Shown here one piece after another: positions 1-9,858 of a stretch of 64,000 nucleotides of DNA. The position numbers and the translations under genes were made by a program. The notes below the pieces were generated by a model that was not told the origin of the DNA, searched no databases, and saw only the letters and a list, made by a program, of their open reading frames with translations. This stretch comes from Planctomycetota bacterium (lineage in GTDB: Bacteria; Planctomycetota; Phycisphaerae; Phycisphaerales; Phycisphaeraceae): assembly GCA_016350165.1 (NCBI GenBank), contig CP066225.1:372001-436000 (forward strand), written 5' to 3'. The stretch's first letter is position 1; each line of letters begins with the position of its first letter.

Positions 1-1170
1 CTGGAGATTGATCGCGAGCAATGCGACGTGAGGGTTCAGGGACGCGGCGGGGTGATGCCTGAATGTGATGAAAAAGAAGTCGAGTTGTTTCTGGGTAACG
101 CGGGAACAGCAACACGCTTTATGACGGCTGCAATGACACTTGGAACAGTTGGTAGCTCGTATGTGATCACTGGTATTCCGAGAATGCTTGAGCGGCCGAT
201 TAGCGAATTGGTAGAACCGCTACGAGAGTTAGGTGCTGTGATTGAGTACCTTGGCAATGAAGGCTATCCACCGATTAGAGTGAAGGGGTTGGGTGCGGGT
301 AATCTAGCAGGTGGCGTGTTAACGATGAAACCAACGATCAGCAGCCAGTATATTTCAGCATTGCTTCAGATTGGACCATATTGCAAACAAGGTATGACGA
401 TCAATTTTGATGGCCCCGTAACCAGCCTGCCCTATGTGAAAATGACGGCGGCATTGATGAAGCAATTTGGGGTTGAGGTTGAAGCTAATGATGATTGGTC
501 TTCGATAGTTGTGAAGCCTGGGGTTTATAAAGGTGATGAAAAGGATATTGAGCCTGATGCATCAAATGCATCGTATGCGATGGGGATGGCTGCGGTAACG
601 AAAGATGCTGTGGTTGAGATTAAGCATCTAAACGTAGATTCATTGCAGGGCGATGCATCATTTGCAAAAGAACTTGCAAAAATGGGTGCTGAGGTACAGT
701 ACCTGCAAGATAGTATTGTTGTGCGAGGGACTGGAAGCCTCAAAGGGATTGATGCGAACTTCAATGCGATCCCTGATATGGTACAAACGATAGCGGTTGT
801 TGCTTTATTTGCTGATGGAAAAACAACGATACGGGACGTGGGGAACTTAAGGGTGAAGGAAACAGATCGCATGGCAGCACTTGAGAATGAACTCGTCAAA
901 CTCGGTGCGAAAGTCACGATTACTGGTGATGATTTAACAATCGAGCCACCCTCAAATCATTTGCTTGTACATGCAAATGGCGAAGCGATTACAGAGGCGA
1001 AGCCCGTTATCATTGAAACATACGACGATCATCGCATGGCAATGAGCTTTGCTATTGCAGGCTTAAAACAAGCTGGTGTGACGATTGACGATCCTGCCTG
1101 TGTGAATAAAACATTCCCTAATTATTTTGAACAACTGTCGCAGCTGACGGAAGCAGCGCAGAGGCAATAG
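1..1170 (+). CDS. aroA: 3-phosphoshikimate 1-carboxyvinyltransferase (EPSP synthase), 5' end missing
   Basis: Transfers the enolpyruvyl group of PEP to shikimate-3-phosphate, the sixth step of the shikimate pathway, in the cytoplasm. The reading frame is open to base 1, so the true start lies upstream; 389 residues are visible against about 430 in the family, so roughly 40 N-terminal residues are missing. Visible family motifs: GNAGTATRF near visible residue 32 (PEP-binding loop), RVKETDR near 284 and DDHRMAM near 342 (substrate and catalytic region). The stop lies 5 nt before the next gene, an ABC exporter, so the two are probably co-transcribed. There is no sign of damage. Identification is secure. 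Confidence 0.96.
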   Translation: MEIDREQCDVRVQGRGGVMPECDEKEVELFLGNAGTATRFMTAAMTLGTVGSSYVITGIPRMLERPISELVEPLRELGAVIEYLGNEGYPPIRVKGLGAGNLAGGVLTMKPTISSQYISALLQIGPYCKQGMTINFDGPVTSLPYVKMTAALMKQFGVEVEANDDWSSIVVKPGVYKGDEKDIEPDASNASYAMGMAAVTKDAVVEIKHLNVDSLQGDASFAKELAKMGAEVQYLQDSIVVRGTGSLKGIDANFNAIPDMVQTIAVVALFADGKTTIRDVGNLRVKETDRMAALENELVKLGAKVTITGDDLTIEPPSNHLLVHANGEAITEAKPVIIETYDDHRMAMSFAIAGLKQAGVTIDDPACVNKTFPNYFEQLSQLTEAAQRQ

Positions 1171-1175
1171 AACAA

Positions 1176-3044
1176 ATGAATTTATTCTGGACATATGCAG
1201 CACGGATGCTTCAATTCCGCAAACAGATTGTGGTCGCAGTTACCGCAGCAATTTTTGATGCTATGGCAGCCTTTGCGGGTTTCAGCGTCGTGATGTTAAT
1301 CATCAACCAATTGTTTGGTGGTGAACGGACATCAATGTACGCGATCGTTTTAGACAAACTAAAACAAGCAAGTGATTCTACACTCTTAGGTTTTATAAAG
1401 ATTGGAGATCTTACTCCATTAGCCGATTATGTGCCTCAGGGTGAGTTTAAAGGTCTTGTATATGTTTTTGCATTCATCTTTATATTGAGCATTTTCGGTG
1501 GCACGATGCGTTATGTATTCCAAGCCACTGTCCTGACAATTAGCTTTCGCACGGTCATGATCCTCCGCAAGGAAGCTTTCCAACGTTTACTACATGCACC
1601 TTATGAAGTATTGCTTGAGCAAGGTGTAGTAGATTTCATGAGCCGTATTACTCGTGATACTAATCAACTTGCCCGTGGCTTTAACACGATCATGGGGCGT
1701 GCAGCGAGAGAAGCACTTTTATCCATCGTGTTTCTGATTTTGGCGTTTGTCGTCAATTGGAAACTGTCGCTTTTATTTTTGCTAGCCATACCTCCTATGG
1801 CAATAGTCATTCGTAAACTAAGTAAACGCATTCGTAGAGCTACAAAAAGAGCGATGCGTGCTTATGGCGGCATGCTCGGCGCCGTTTCCGAATCAACTCA
1901 AGCAATTCAGGTTGTGAAGGTTCATAATGCTGAAGGCTACGAGCGACGTCGCTTTAATGTGATCAATAAGCAAGTATTTAAGCAGGAAATGAGAGCGAGA
2001 GCAGCTCGTGTTCTTGCTTCACCGCTTACAGAACTCATTGCAATTGCGGGCATGATGGTCGTCGTACTTGTCGCTGCTTATCAAGTGTATGAATATGACG
2101 TCAACCCAACAGACATGCTTAAAGTGCTCATGTCACTCGGACTTGCTGGCGCGACAGCTAAACCTTTAGCGAAACTCAATAACGATCTACAAGAAGCTGC
2201 AGCTGCAGCAGAGCGTGTTGACGAACTACTCAACCTTCCAATCGAAGAAAATACACGTGACATTTACAAACACCTGACAGATCATTTGCCAGACCATGTT
2301 CAGAACATTGAGTTTCAAGATGTTTCATATACATACCCCAAAGCAGATCAGCCTGCGATCAGACACTTGAATCTAGATATTAAGTTCGGCCAGAACATTG
2401 CGATTGTTGGCCCAAATGGTTCTGGCAAATCCACGCTACTCAACTTGCTACCAAGGCTGGGAGATGCTCAAAAAGGCCAAGTACTAATTGACGGCCACGA
2501 TATTACACAAGTATCGATTCGTAGTTTGCGTAAACAAATCGCGGTTGTCACACAACAAACATTCCTTTTCGAAGGAACGATTGCTGACAACATTGCATAT
2601 GGCCGTCGTCATACATCAAGAGAAGACATTATTGCTGCTGCGAAATCAGCACGTGCTGATGAATTTATTAAAGAACTTGAAGACGAATACGACACTGTTT
2701 TAGGTGAAGGCGGTTCTGGTTTATCTGGTGGCCAAAAGCAACGAATTTGTATTGCTCGAGCTATTTTGCGTAACCCAAGGATTCTGATTCTTGACGAAGC
2801 AACAAGCCAGATTGATGCAGATTCTGAATATAAGATCAATCAAGCGATGGCAGAATTCCGTAAAGGCCGCACTACATTTGTGATTGCACACAGATTAAGC
2901 ACGGTGATTGATGCAGATCAGATTATCGTTATGGTTGATGGTGAAATCGCTGACGCTGGCACACATACAGAACTGCTTGAAAGAAGTCCGGTTTATCAAA
3001 CTTTGACACACACTCAATTGCAGCCGTATGAAGATTTAGACTGA
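1176..3044 (+). CDS. MsbA-like ABC exporter, fused permease and ATPase
   Basis: A 622-residue half-transporter of the type I exporter fold, expected to work as a homodimer in the inner membrane. The N-terminal half (about 1-340) is hydrophobic with several membrane segments. The C-terminal half is an ATPase with Walker A GPNGSGKST at 412-420, signature LSGGQKQ at 516-522, Walker B ILILDEA from 536 and the switch histidine at 572. All key residues are intact. The family moves lipids (MsbA flips lipid A core), peptides or drugs; substrate cannot be read from sequence. It starts 5 nt after aroA with no strong Shine-Dalgarno, suggesting coupling. A lipid A flippase role would fit the lptF/lptG genes in the window but is inference. 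Confidence 0.9.
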   Translation: MNLFWTYAARMLQFRKQIVVAVTAAIFDAMAAFAGFSVVMLIINQLFGGERTSMYAIVLDKLKQASDSTLLGFIKIGDLTPLADYVPQGEFKGLVYVFAFIFILSIFGGTMRYVFQATVLTISFRTVMILRKEAFQRLLHAPYEVLLEQGVVDFMSRITRDTNQLARGFNTIMGRAAREALLSIVFLILAFVVNWKLSLLFLLAIPPMAIVIRKLSKRIRRATKRAMRAYGGMLGAVSESTQAIQVVKVHNAEGYERRRFNVINKQVFKQEMRARAARVLASPLTELIAIAGMMVVVLVAAYQVYEYDVNPTDMLKVLMSLGLAGATAKPLAKLNNDLQEAAAAAERVDELLNLPIEENTRDIYKHLTDHLPDHVQNIEFQDVSYTYPKADQPAIRHLNLDIKFGQNIAIVGPNGSGKSTLLNLLPRLGDAQKGQVLIDGHDITQVSIRSLRKQIAVVTQQTFLFEGTIADNIAYGRRHTSREDIIAAAKSARADEFIKELEDEYDTVLGEGGSGLSGGQKQRICIARAILRNPRILILDEATSQIDADSEYKINQAMAEFRKGRTTFVIAHRLSTVIDADQIIVMVDGEIADAGTHTELLERSPVYQTLTHTQLQPYEDLD

Positions 3045-3232
3045 TTTTGATGCAGAATTCATTTGAAGCTGGTATGATAGATACAAGAGTGATCTACCCA
3101 CCGATGAATCTCCTCACTCAAACGATTTATTTTTTTTAAAGCTAACCTGATCAGATCACTTTTTATCAATTAACTCAGACGGCATATGTCATAAATTATG
3201 ACACAGTGCGTATGCCTGTAAGGAGTGAATGA

Positions 3233-4012
3233 ATGACGCAACGACGCCTTATGCGATCATTTACTGAACAAGCTTTCACATTAATTGAACTGCTCGTTGT
3301 TATCAGTATCATTGCGATTCTTATTGGTATCCTGCTCCCTGCCCTAGCAAAAGCAAGACACAGTGCACAAATCGTCAACTGCGGACAGAACCTTCGCCAA
3401 ATTGGTATTGCAATCCATGCATATGCTGTGAACGAAGATGGGCACATACCAATTAGTACAGCACCAGCTGACTTTATGCATTTTTATGATGGTCAATACG
3501 CGCCAACTAGCCAAATACAACTTATGACGCCATCCGGAAACAAGCCGAGTGAATTGGTCGGATATGGTAAAATTCTAGATGGCTATATTTCAGAAGGCCT
3601 TGCTTTCTTCTGCCCTGCTGATGATGATCTTGACAATGCTGACGAAGAATTTGAGAAGATTGCATCAGGTGAAGATGTCTTTAGTTCCTACTACTATCGC
3701 AATCATCCTGAATCAGACAAAACATTGATTGAGAATCTCGGCATTTGGAAAGATAATAACGGCCAAGGTGTAACGCTAACGGCACTCGCACTGGATCGTA
3801 ATTCTCTTCCTGAAGTCCCCCAGTACGGCATCAATGCTCAGACCAACCATCAGGTTGAAACGGTCAACATTTTGCATACAGATGGGCACGTCGGCCAAAA
3901 CCGTGAAGACAATGGTCCTTACAGTATTCCACCTGAAACCAATATCTTTGATGGCAATGCACGTAAGAAAGCAATGATCGATATCTTCAGGGCAGCAGAC
4001 AACGCATTCTAA
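3233..4012 (+). CDS. prepilin-like protein with type II secretion N-terminal methylation motif
   Basis: A 259-residue protein with the prepilin cleavage/methylation signature [20 protein letters not shown] close to the N-terminus (residues about 16-35), continuing with [12 protein letters not shown], the usual planctomycete pseudopilin pattern. The C-terminal part has the HTDGHVGQ motif seen in this large planctomycete family. Such proteins are processed by a prepilin peptidase and sit in the inner membrane or a pseudopilus; the family is heavily expanded in planctomycetes and individual roles are unknown. The start is set by AGGAG at 3221-3225, 7 nt before ATG 3233; an out-of-frame ATG at 3229 is ignored. 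A strong terminator follows. No secretion machinery genes are adjacent. Confidence 0.88.
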   Translation: MTQRRLMRSFTEQAFTLIELLVVISIIAILIGILLPALAKARHSAQIVNCGQNLRQIGIAIHAYAVNEDGHIPISTAPADFMHFYDGQYAPTSQIQLMTPSGNKPSELVGYGKILDGYISEGLAFFCPADDDLDNADEEFEKIASGEDVFSSYYYRNHPESDKTLIENLGIWKDNNGQGVTLTALALDRNSLPEVPQYGINAQTNHQVETVNILHTDGHVGQNREDNGPYSIPPETNIFDGNARKKAMIDIFRAADNAF

Positions 4013-4048
4013 TAATGCGTACCTATTTCATAAATAACAATCAAACGG

Positions 4049-4078
4049 ACACACCCAGAATTGGGTGTGTTTTATTTT
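4049..4078 (+). terminator. intrinsic terminator after the prepilin-like gene
   Basis: Perfect 9-bp stem (4049-4057 with 4062-4070), GAAT loop, followed by TTTATTTT. Confidence 0.9.
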
Positions 4079-4380
4079 GCCATTCATGTCATTTTTTCTT
4101 GTATCTCTATCGATACTATCTCCCACATATTATCGGCTGACTCATAAATGTTTTTCCTTATCAAGACCGATCTGACACCCCTTAAATCCTCACAACATCA
4201 CACCAGACAAAACGCATTAAACTACTAAAATACAAGCACTAAAAACGCATCGGTCTCAATTTTGGTCTAACCCAAACCACCACGATCACACACGTCCGAT
4301 ATATTCATGTCCGGTAAGCGATTGCCTCAATTATACATTTGAAAAACATAGCACTCGAAACCGATCTATGTATGTAGATA

Positions 4381-4406
4381 CGTTACAAATGCAGTTTCAT
4401 GTAACG
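4381..4406. promoter_or_regulatory. inverted repeat upstream of a small lipoprotein gene
   Basis: CGTTACA (4381-4387) is mirrored by TGTAACG (4400-4406) across a 12-nt spacer, ending 19 nt before ATG 4426. It could be an operator or a 5' leader hairpin; the sequence alone does not say which. Confidence 0.35.
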
Positions 4407-4425
4407 ACACCTTAGGACTCACGTA

Positions 4426-4650
4426 ATGCACTTAATAATCAACTTGGCACTAACGACAGGTCTCGTAGCTGCTTTGTCCATGCAAACTGGCTGTGGTCAA
4501 TCACGTGAGCAAATGGCTACCATCAAGCCAACTTACTCATTTGTACAAGAAGGTATTAAGCTGGCCGAACGCTCAAATGAAACTGACATGGAAAAGAATC
4601 TTCGCTTTGCTAAAACGAATACTCAGCTAGAAGATAAAAGAGAGCAGTAA
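4426..4650 (+). CDS. small putative lipoprotein
   Basis: A 74-residue protein. The first 23 residues form a hydrophobic signal ending in MQTGC, a plausible lipobox with Cys23 as the lipidated residue. The mature part is about 50 residues, charged and helical-looking, with no family I recognise. It is isolated between its own upstream inverted repeat and a bidirectional terminator, and faces a convergent lipoprotein gene. No strong Shine-Dalgarno is seen before ATG 4426. The lipobox and the terminator placement argue for a real gene; the function is unknown. Confidence 0.6.
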   Translation: MHLIINLALTTGLVAALSMQTGCGQSREQMATIKPTYSFVQEGIKLAERSNETDMEKNLRFAKTNTQLEDKREQ

Positions 4651-4672
4651 CATTACATAAAACGTAAACAAT

Positions 4673-4701
4673 AAAAGCTGGCGTTTATTTCGCCAGCTTT
4701 T
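4673..4701. terminator. bidirectional terminator between convergent lipoprotein genes
   Basis: Perfect 11-bp stem AAAAGCTGGCG / CGCCAGCTTTT with a 7-nt loop. U-rich tails exist on both strands, so it can serve the genes ending at 4650 and 4704. Confidence 0.9.
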
Positions 4702-4703
4702 AT

Positions 4704-5405
4704 TCATTTGATTTGTTTTTGAATCTGATCTTTCTTCTGCGACATCGGTACATCAAGTGTCAAAAGCTTATCTCTCAGCTTATCCTTTTGGATCAGGTCA
4801 ATCCAAAAATCTGTTTCAGCAAGAGTTGGATGAACTGCCTGAATCATTTTCAATTGAGAAATCGCAGCATCTTTATAGCCTAATAAACCTGAAATAATCG
4901 CTACATGAAGTTTCGTTTCGTATGTTTTGGTAATCTGCACATCAACTTCCCACATCTGGACATTTTCTAAACGTTCTTCAAAAGCTAATTTTGCATTTTC
5001 CAAATAACCAATCGCCTTATTTTCCAACTTTAATTGATAACACACAAACGCACCGCCCAGCCATGCCTCTGCATACCCAGAATCAATTTGCGTTGCCTGG
5101 TCGTAAGCTTTGATTGATTCATCAAACCGTTTTGCTGAAAAAAGAATGTTACCCTTCACATAAAACGGCATCGCCCGTTCAAAAGTAGATAATTTTGCAT
5201 CGTCACCTTTCTTTGCAATCACACGCTTGGTTGCTTGCTCGATAAGTTCCAATGCTTCATCGTACTTTTCGTCAGCTGCTAACTTACCGGCTCTTGCGTA
5301 AATTTTGCCAAGGGGTTTTGGTTTGTTCCATGGACGCTCAATACAAGATGGGCAAAGCGTCAGAATCACAAATAAAAACCATATCGTAATTATCTTCTGA
5401 ACCAT
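4704..5405 (-). CDS. TPR-repeat lipoprotein
   Basis: An exported lipoprotein of about 233 residues. The N-terminus is a hydrophobic signal ending in LCPSC, a good lipobox. The rest is alpha-helical with tetratricopeptide-like units, for example AMPFYVKGNILFSAKRFDES followed by a second unit beginning KAYDQATQIDSGYAEAWLGG. TPR domains mediate protein-protein contacts; the partner is unknown. The start is chosen from GGAGG at 5411-5415 on the minus strand, 5 nt before ATG 5405; ATG 5408 is only 2 nt from it, and the open frame extends to 5465 without a better site. It lies downstream of nuoG but is separated from it by a terminator, so it is probably transcribed independently. Confidence 0.8.
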   Translation of the reverse strand: MVQKIITIWFLFVILTLCPSCIERPWNKPKPLGKIYARAGKLAADEKYDEALELIEQATKRVIAKKGDDAKLSTFERAMPFYVKGNILFSAKRFDESIKAYDQATQIDSGYAEAWLGGAFVCYQLKLENKAIGYLENAKLAFEERLENVQMWEVDVQITKTYETKLHVAIISGLLGYKDAAISQLKMIQAVHPTLAETDFWIDLIQKDKLRDKLLTLDVPMSQKKDQIQKQIK

Positions 5406-5512
5406 CATTGCCTCCATGCAAATACAACGAACATCAAATCTATCTGCACATCTTAATCGATCCAACGAATTCGCACATCACAAATCCCCTACTCTATGCG
5501 CGCAAAAAGAAA

Positions 5513-5537
5513 CGCAGACCGAAACGATCGGTCTGCG
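5513..5537 (-). terminator. intrinsic terminator of nuoG
   Basis: Perfect 9-bp stem CGCAGACCG / CGGTCTGCG with a 7-nt loop. On the minus strand it is followed by TTTCTTTTTG, and it sits 65 nt after the nuoG stop. Confidence 0.88.
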
Positions 5538-5601
5538 CATCATTGATCAAGCACAAACATTAGGTTCAAAGGACCACGGTTTTTACCGCAGTCGCTTGAT
5601 A

Positions 5602-7230
5602 TTAGAGTTCCACATACTCCAGATCAACACCTTCTCGTTCAACTGTGGCGGGAACATGCACATCTGTCACAAATTCATCGCCAATTACATTTCGAACGGC
5701 AGCATCGTCATAAATGCTTAGTTCAAAATCTACACCTGCATACCTCATTAAATCCAAAGCAATTTGCGACTCGCTCTTCACGTAGTCAAGATTCACAATT
5801 GCCTTTTCAAAAGCCTGCAAGCGATTATTAATATTCTCAAATGTACCTGCCTTCTCGACCCAAGTCGCGCTCGGCAGCACATAATCAGCTGTATCGCTGA
5901 TTGCATTCGGCAGCGTATCAATCAAAACAGTACGCTTACCATTTGCCAATTTTGCAAGTTTTTCATCAACCCATGCATCCGGATAATTGCCTGTTACAAC
6001 CATTGCCTTGGTTTCAGCAGCTTGCGACAGGAATGCGTCATAGACAAGCACATCACTAGTTAACTTGCCAAGCGCACGACGAACACCGCGGGCATTTGGA
6101 GCTTTCTCTGCAGTAATCTTATAGCCACCTGGGAACGTCTTGCCTTCACCCTCCATCGGTACAGGACCGACGCCGATCTTGGCCTTTGGATCAAGGCTCA
6201 AAACCAACTTGCCAAGCAAGTATGCATCTTCGCATGAAAGCATTGGGCTAACTAACAGTGAAATAGAACCTTCACCACTTTCAGCTGCTGTATTTTTCAG
6301 CAAATCAGCTGTTGCTGCGACTGCAACTTTCCAGTCACATTCAGCACGCTCGTTACCAGCTTTAACACTTGGCATGTTCAAGCGATCTTCACGGTGCACG
6401 AACTTCCAGCCATAACGAATTTCATCGCTAATCCACCACTGATTGACATCAGCATTTGTGCGTGGTTTAAAGCGATAAATCTTATCTTGGTTGTATTCAA
6501 TAGCAATGTTATCACCTGAAGCAGTGATACCATCAATCGATGAAGCACGTTCAAGATTCCAAACACGCATTGACATCAGAAAATCTTTGTCGATCAGCGC
6601 ACCAACAGGGCAAATATCAACAACGTTACCGGAAAGCTCATTATCCAAAGCTTTGCCCGGGAAGATATCAATCTGCTCACTGGAGCCACGGCCAAATACA
6701 CCAAGTTCGCTTGTACCTGTTACTTCACGTGTAAAACGTACGCAGCGAGTACACATGATGCAACGGTCTGAGTAAAGCAGCACGTTTGGACCAACGTCCT
6801 TCTTCGGCTGCTTAATTTTTGTTTCTTCAAAGCGTGAGCATGAACGCCCATACTTATATGAGTAATCCTGAAGTGAACATTCACCAGCCTGGTCACACAC
6901 CGGGCAATCCAATGGGTGATTGATCAGCAGGTATTCCATGACAGCTTTTTGGTTAGCCACACTCTTAGGTGAGTTAGTGTGCACTTCCATGCCGTCCACA
7001 GCTGGCGTCTGACAAGTTGGAACCAGTTTCGGAATCAACTCGACTTTATTGTCATTGCGTGGATTTGGCTGTGCGACTTCTGCAAGACAGATACGACAGC
7101 TCGCTACGATCGACATCGAAGGGTGATAGCAGTAATGAGGAATCTCAATATCGTTTTCTAATGCGACCTGAAGTACTGTTTTTTTGCCTTCGTACTCGCA
7201 CTCTTTGCCGTCAATCTTCAGCTTGGGCAT
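5602..7230 (-). CDS. nuoG: NADH-quinone oxidoreductase subunit G
   Basis: The iron-sulfur subunit of complex I that passes electrons from NADH toward quinone, in the peripheral arm on the cytoplasmic side. Visible in order: a 2Fe-2S ferredoxin domain with Cys34, Cys45, Cys48 and Cys73; the His-Cys3 cluster motif HPLDCPVCDQAGEC; a 4Fe-4S motif CIMCTRC with a later CPVGAL; then a shortened molybdopterin-oxidoreductase-like domain with no recognisable cofactor site. At 542 residues it is much shorter than the E. coli protein (about 900), as in many non-proteobacterial forms. It is alone on the minus strand, divergent from nuoJ-N with a TetR gene between. No nuoE/F/H/I are in the window. The Shine-Dalgarno is weak. 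Confidence 0.94.
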   Translation of the reverse strand: MPKLKIDGKECEYEGKKTVLQVALENDIEIPHYCYHPSMSIVASCRICLAEVAQPNPRNDNKVELIPKLVPTCQTPAVDGMEVHTNSPKSVANQKAVMEYLLINHPLDCPVCDQAGECSLQDYSYKYGRSCSRFEETKIKQPKKDVGPNVLLYSDRCIMCTRCVRFTREVTGTSELGVFGRGSSEQIDIFPGKALDNELSGNVVDICPVGALIDKDFLMSMRVWNLERASSIDGITASGDNIAIEYNQDKIYRFKPRTNADVNQWWISDEIRYGWKFVHREDRLNMPSVKAGNERAECDWKVAVAATADLLKNTAAESGEGSISLLVSPMLSCEDAYLLGKLVLSLDPKAKIGVGPVPMEGEGKTFPGGYKITAEKAPNARGVRRALGKLTSDVLVYDAFLSQAAETKAMVVTGNYPDAWVDEKLAKLANGKRTVLIDTLPNAISDTADYVLPSATWVEKAGTFENINNRLQAFEKAIVNLDYVKSESQIALDLMRYAGVDFELSIYDDAAVRNVIGDEFVTDVHVPATVEREGVDLEYVEL

Positions 7231-7893
7231 TTTTGCTTCTTCCGCAATTCGCTGTTTTTTTGATCTGCACCGACTCTCGCCGGGCTTGGGCGCTGATGTA
7301 ACAGCATTCTCACATCAGCTTAGCTCACAACAGGCTGGTCATACCCCGTTGATTCCCTGCCTCCCACGCAGCAGCATTGTACTACCACAACGTCAGTTAT
7401 GACGCTTTCGTGCAAGGGATCATAGCATAACCGTTTTGCTCACGCTTCGCCGAACGCAGCCCTTTCATGCACATGCAAATCATGCACACTGCCACCTTAG
7501 CAAAACAATGAACAATCATCTTTCTCTTAGCAGCGCGTCATCGTATTCCAACCAGTCCAAACCGTCCAGCCAGACCAACAATCCAGAATCATCCGGCCAT
7601 AACCCTAAATCTTTTCCACCTATCTACTTCCATCAACACCAATCTGTGCCGTCCCAAACCACCAATTCTCCTCGATAAACACCAGATATTCCTGACAAAT
7701 ATGCTCTTTATCCTCGTTTTTGACGAAATAAACGCCTTCCTCATGAAAATTCCATAATTCATCCTGTACGGAATATATGTTCATCTGTTAATATGCTTAT
7801 GACGAAATGCCTTTCATGACTTAGATTTATAGGCTTCCTTTCTTCATTATTTGTATTCATTTTCTTTACTTTCTTTTACGCGAGTACGACGCA
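7231..7893. other. long non-coding stretch between nuoG and a TetR gene
   Basis: No convincing gene. A short open frame at 7436-7678 is low-complexity (Ser/Pro/Asn/His-rich) and has no ribosome site. The last 200 bases are AT-rich and probably carry the promoters for the TetR gene, with nuoG's promoter nearer 7231. Confidence 0.55.
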
Positions 7894-8565
7894 ATGGAAC
7901 CAGCACAACTTGCAACTATCACGCAGAAACGTCACCGTGGCCGCCCCGCAGGTGCTAATGCCGAACTCCAAAGGCAACGTATTCTTCAGCACGCATGTGA
8001 CGCTTTTGCCGAAAACGGTCCCGATTCAACACGTCTTCAAGACATCGCCGAACGTGCAGGTGTCGATCGCCGCTTGGTCTACCATTACTTCAAGTCTAAA
8101 GAGAGGCTGTACTTAGAGGTACTACAAGACATTTTCAGCAAACTTGTCGATCTCTCCGAAGACATCGCCATCGGCCAGACCGATCTCGAATCAGTCCTCG
8201 CACAGCTGATGCAACGCTACTACCACTTCTGCCGCACAAATACCGCTTATGTCCGCCTACTCATGTGGGAAAACCTCCGCGAAGCACAAGGTCTCAAGCA
8301 ATATGCGGAAAAATGCGAAATGATCCGCCATAATTTCGAATTTATGAAGCCCCTTATCCTCAATGCCGCTCGTGACGGCCGCTGCCGAATCGACATTGAT
8401 CCAACCCTACTTGTCCTTACTTGTCTTGGGCAATGCCTCTACTTCCTATCTCACGGTGCATCCCTTGAGCTCTTCTTCCATTGTGACGCAACCTCGGATC
8501 AGGCAAGGGATACATGGATCAATCATGCCCTTATTCAGGTAATCGACGGTATCAGACCGCGATAA
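7894..8565 (+). CDS. TetR/AcrR family transcriptional regulator
   Basis: A 223-residue regulator. After a basic N-terminal tail (RHRGRPAGA) there is a TetR-type helix-turn-helix around residues 28-75, with TRLQDIAERAGVDRRLVYHY as the recognition region and FKSKERLYLEV following. The C-terminal helices form the usual variable ligand and dimer domain. It sits between divergent nuoG and nuoJ-N, so it may regulate either or itself, but no inverted-repeat operator was found by eye. No clear Shine-Dalgarno precedes ATG 7894. The ligand is unknown. A hairpin (8568-8573 with 8585-8590) just after the stop could weakly terminate it. Confidence 0.9.
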   Translation: MEPAQLATITQKRHRGRPAGANAELQRQRILQHACDAFAENGPDSTRLQDIAERAGVDRRLVYHYFKSKERLYLEVLQDIFSKLVDLSEDIAIGQTDLESVLAQLMQRYYHFCRTNTAYVRLLMWENLREAQGLKQYAEKCEMIRHNFEFMKPLILNAARDGRCRIDIDPTLLVLTCLGQCLYFLSHGASLELFFHCDATSDQARDTWINHALIQVIDGIRPR

Positions 8566-8863
8566 ATCCCCTATCCACGGCAGCATAGGGCTTTAACCTA
8601 TCCACAAAATCGACCCCGATTGTTTGCAATCCGGCCCATGCAATTTTATCCTGTGCCGAGTAAAGTTGTGCCTCGGAATGATTACTCTCGACACGTTGTC
8701 GATTGAGGCAATCTAAGTGGATCTAGCTTTCTGCACGATCTCTCGACGCAATCGCATACCAGCGCCCCATGCCGGTCTCACCACGATTGCTGAAGAATCC
8801 TCAACTATTTCTTCTACATTGAGATAAATCTTTGCAAAAGCTTGAGATGGCCGGACTCACAAA

Positions 8864-9784
8864 ATGTCAATGACAATACAAAATGTGCTCGCTCAATCGA
8901 CAGAAACCCAAGTCGCTGGGCTAGCAAGTCCGATTGTGATTTATATCGCCTCATTGCTGGGCGCTGTCGCCGTCTACCTGCTCATGCCCAAGAACCGTTT
9001 TAATTGGCGGTTCATCGGGACTGTGCTTGGTCTCGCATCCCTTGTCACGCTTTGGGGTTACCTCTCCAAAACCATCTCTTGGCAAGACCTCGGAATCACC
9101 AACGCTGCTTACGCCTATTACTATGTCTTCAGCGCAATTTCTATCATTGCCGCTGTTCGCGTAATCACACATCGCAAGCCAATCTACTCAGCACTCTGGT
9201 TCGTACTGGTCGTTCTCTCATCTGCAGGCCTCTTCGTCACGCTCTCGGCTCAGTTCATGGCCTTCGCCATGGTCATCATCTATGGCGGCGCTATCCTCGT
9301 CACATACATGTTCGTCATCATGCTCGCCTCTCACTCAGGTGGCCCTGAACATGAAGACGAAGGTGCTGAATACGACACACATGCTCGTGAACCACTCTTC
9401 GCCATCATTGCAGGCGGCCTCCTCATGGCTGTCCTCCTCAACGTCTGGTTCACTCCTGCTAACGACGGCTCACCAACCATCTATCAAACCAACGCACAAA
9501 GCAAATCTGACGATGTCCTGATAAATAACTACCTCAACAACCGCGCTGAATCAGCAACCTCTGCTGCAATCATTGCTGTTGAAGGTGAAGAAGCACTCAA
9601 AAACTATGCCGGTCAAGAGCAACCACAGCTCACCAACATCGAAAAAATCGGCCTCAACCTCTTTAATGCTCACCCACTCGCTCTTGAGATCGCTGGCGTT
9701 ATCCTGCTGATCTCTCTCATCGGTGCGATCGTCATTGCTCGCACGCAAGTTCCTGACGAAGACAATATCAAGTCACGCGCTTAA
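8864..9784 (+). CDS. nuoJ: NADH-quinone oxidoreductase subunit J
   Basis: Membrane-arm subunit of complex I (ND6 homologue). 306 residues, with five predicted membrane segments: about 25-41, 50-66, 82-100, 107-155 (two segments, including the conserved AMVIIYGGAILVTYMFVIML stretch) and near the C-terminus (ALEIAGVILLISLIGAIVIA). A polar stretch of about 80 residues lies before the last segment, making it longer than E. coli NuoJ (about 184). First gene of the nuoJKLMN row. The start is ATG 8864 with no Shine-Dalgarno; the preceding 298 bases contain no gene and likely hold the operon promoter. Confidence 0.93.
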   Translation: MSMTIQNVLAQSTETQVAGLASPIVIYIASLLGAVAVYLLMPKNRFNWRFIGTVLGLASLVTLWGYLSKTISWQDLGITNAAYAYYYVFSAISIIAAVRVITHRKPIYSALWFVLVVLSSAGLFVTLSAQFMAFAMVIIYGGAILVTYMFVIMLASHSGGPEHEDEGAEYDTHAREPLFAIIAGGLLMAVLLNVWFTPANDGSPTIYQTNAQSKSDDVLINNYLNNRAESATSAAIIAVEGEEALKNYAGQEQPQLTNIEKIGLNLFNAHPLALEIAGVILLISLIGAIVIARTQVPDEDNIKSRA

Positions 9785-9858
9785 TCTCGCTCGTGACTTT
9801 TTTAATGTACTTACCAAGCGATACCCTCCTACCACAATGGTATCACCGGATATAAAAA

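Larger units (their letters stand above)
4013..4425. other. intergenic stretch with terminator and inverted repeat
   Basis: No gene is visible. It holds the terminator of the prepilin-like gene (4049-4078), two ACCGATCT-type motifs (near 4162 and 4348) resembling the operator-like sites at 16.7-16.9 kb, and an inverted repeat at 4381-4406 just before the next start. Confidence 0.6.

Noticed and set aside
7436-7678. 80-codon frame in the nuoG/TetR gap
   Set aside because: Low-complexity Ser, Asn, His and Pro content and no ribosome site.
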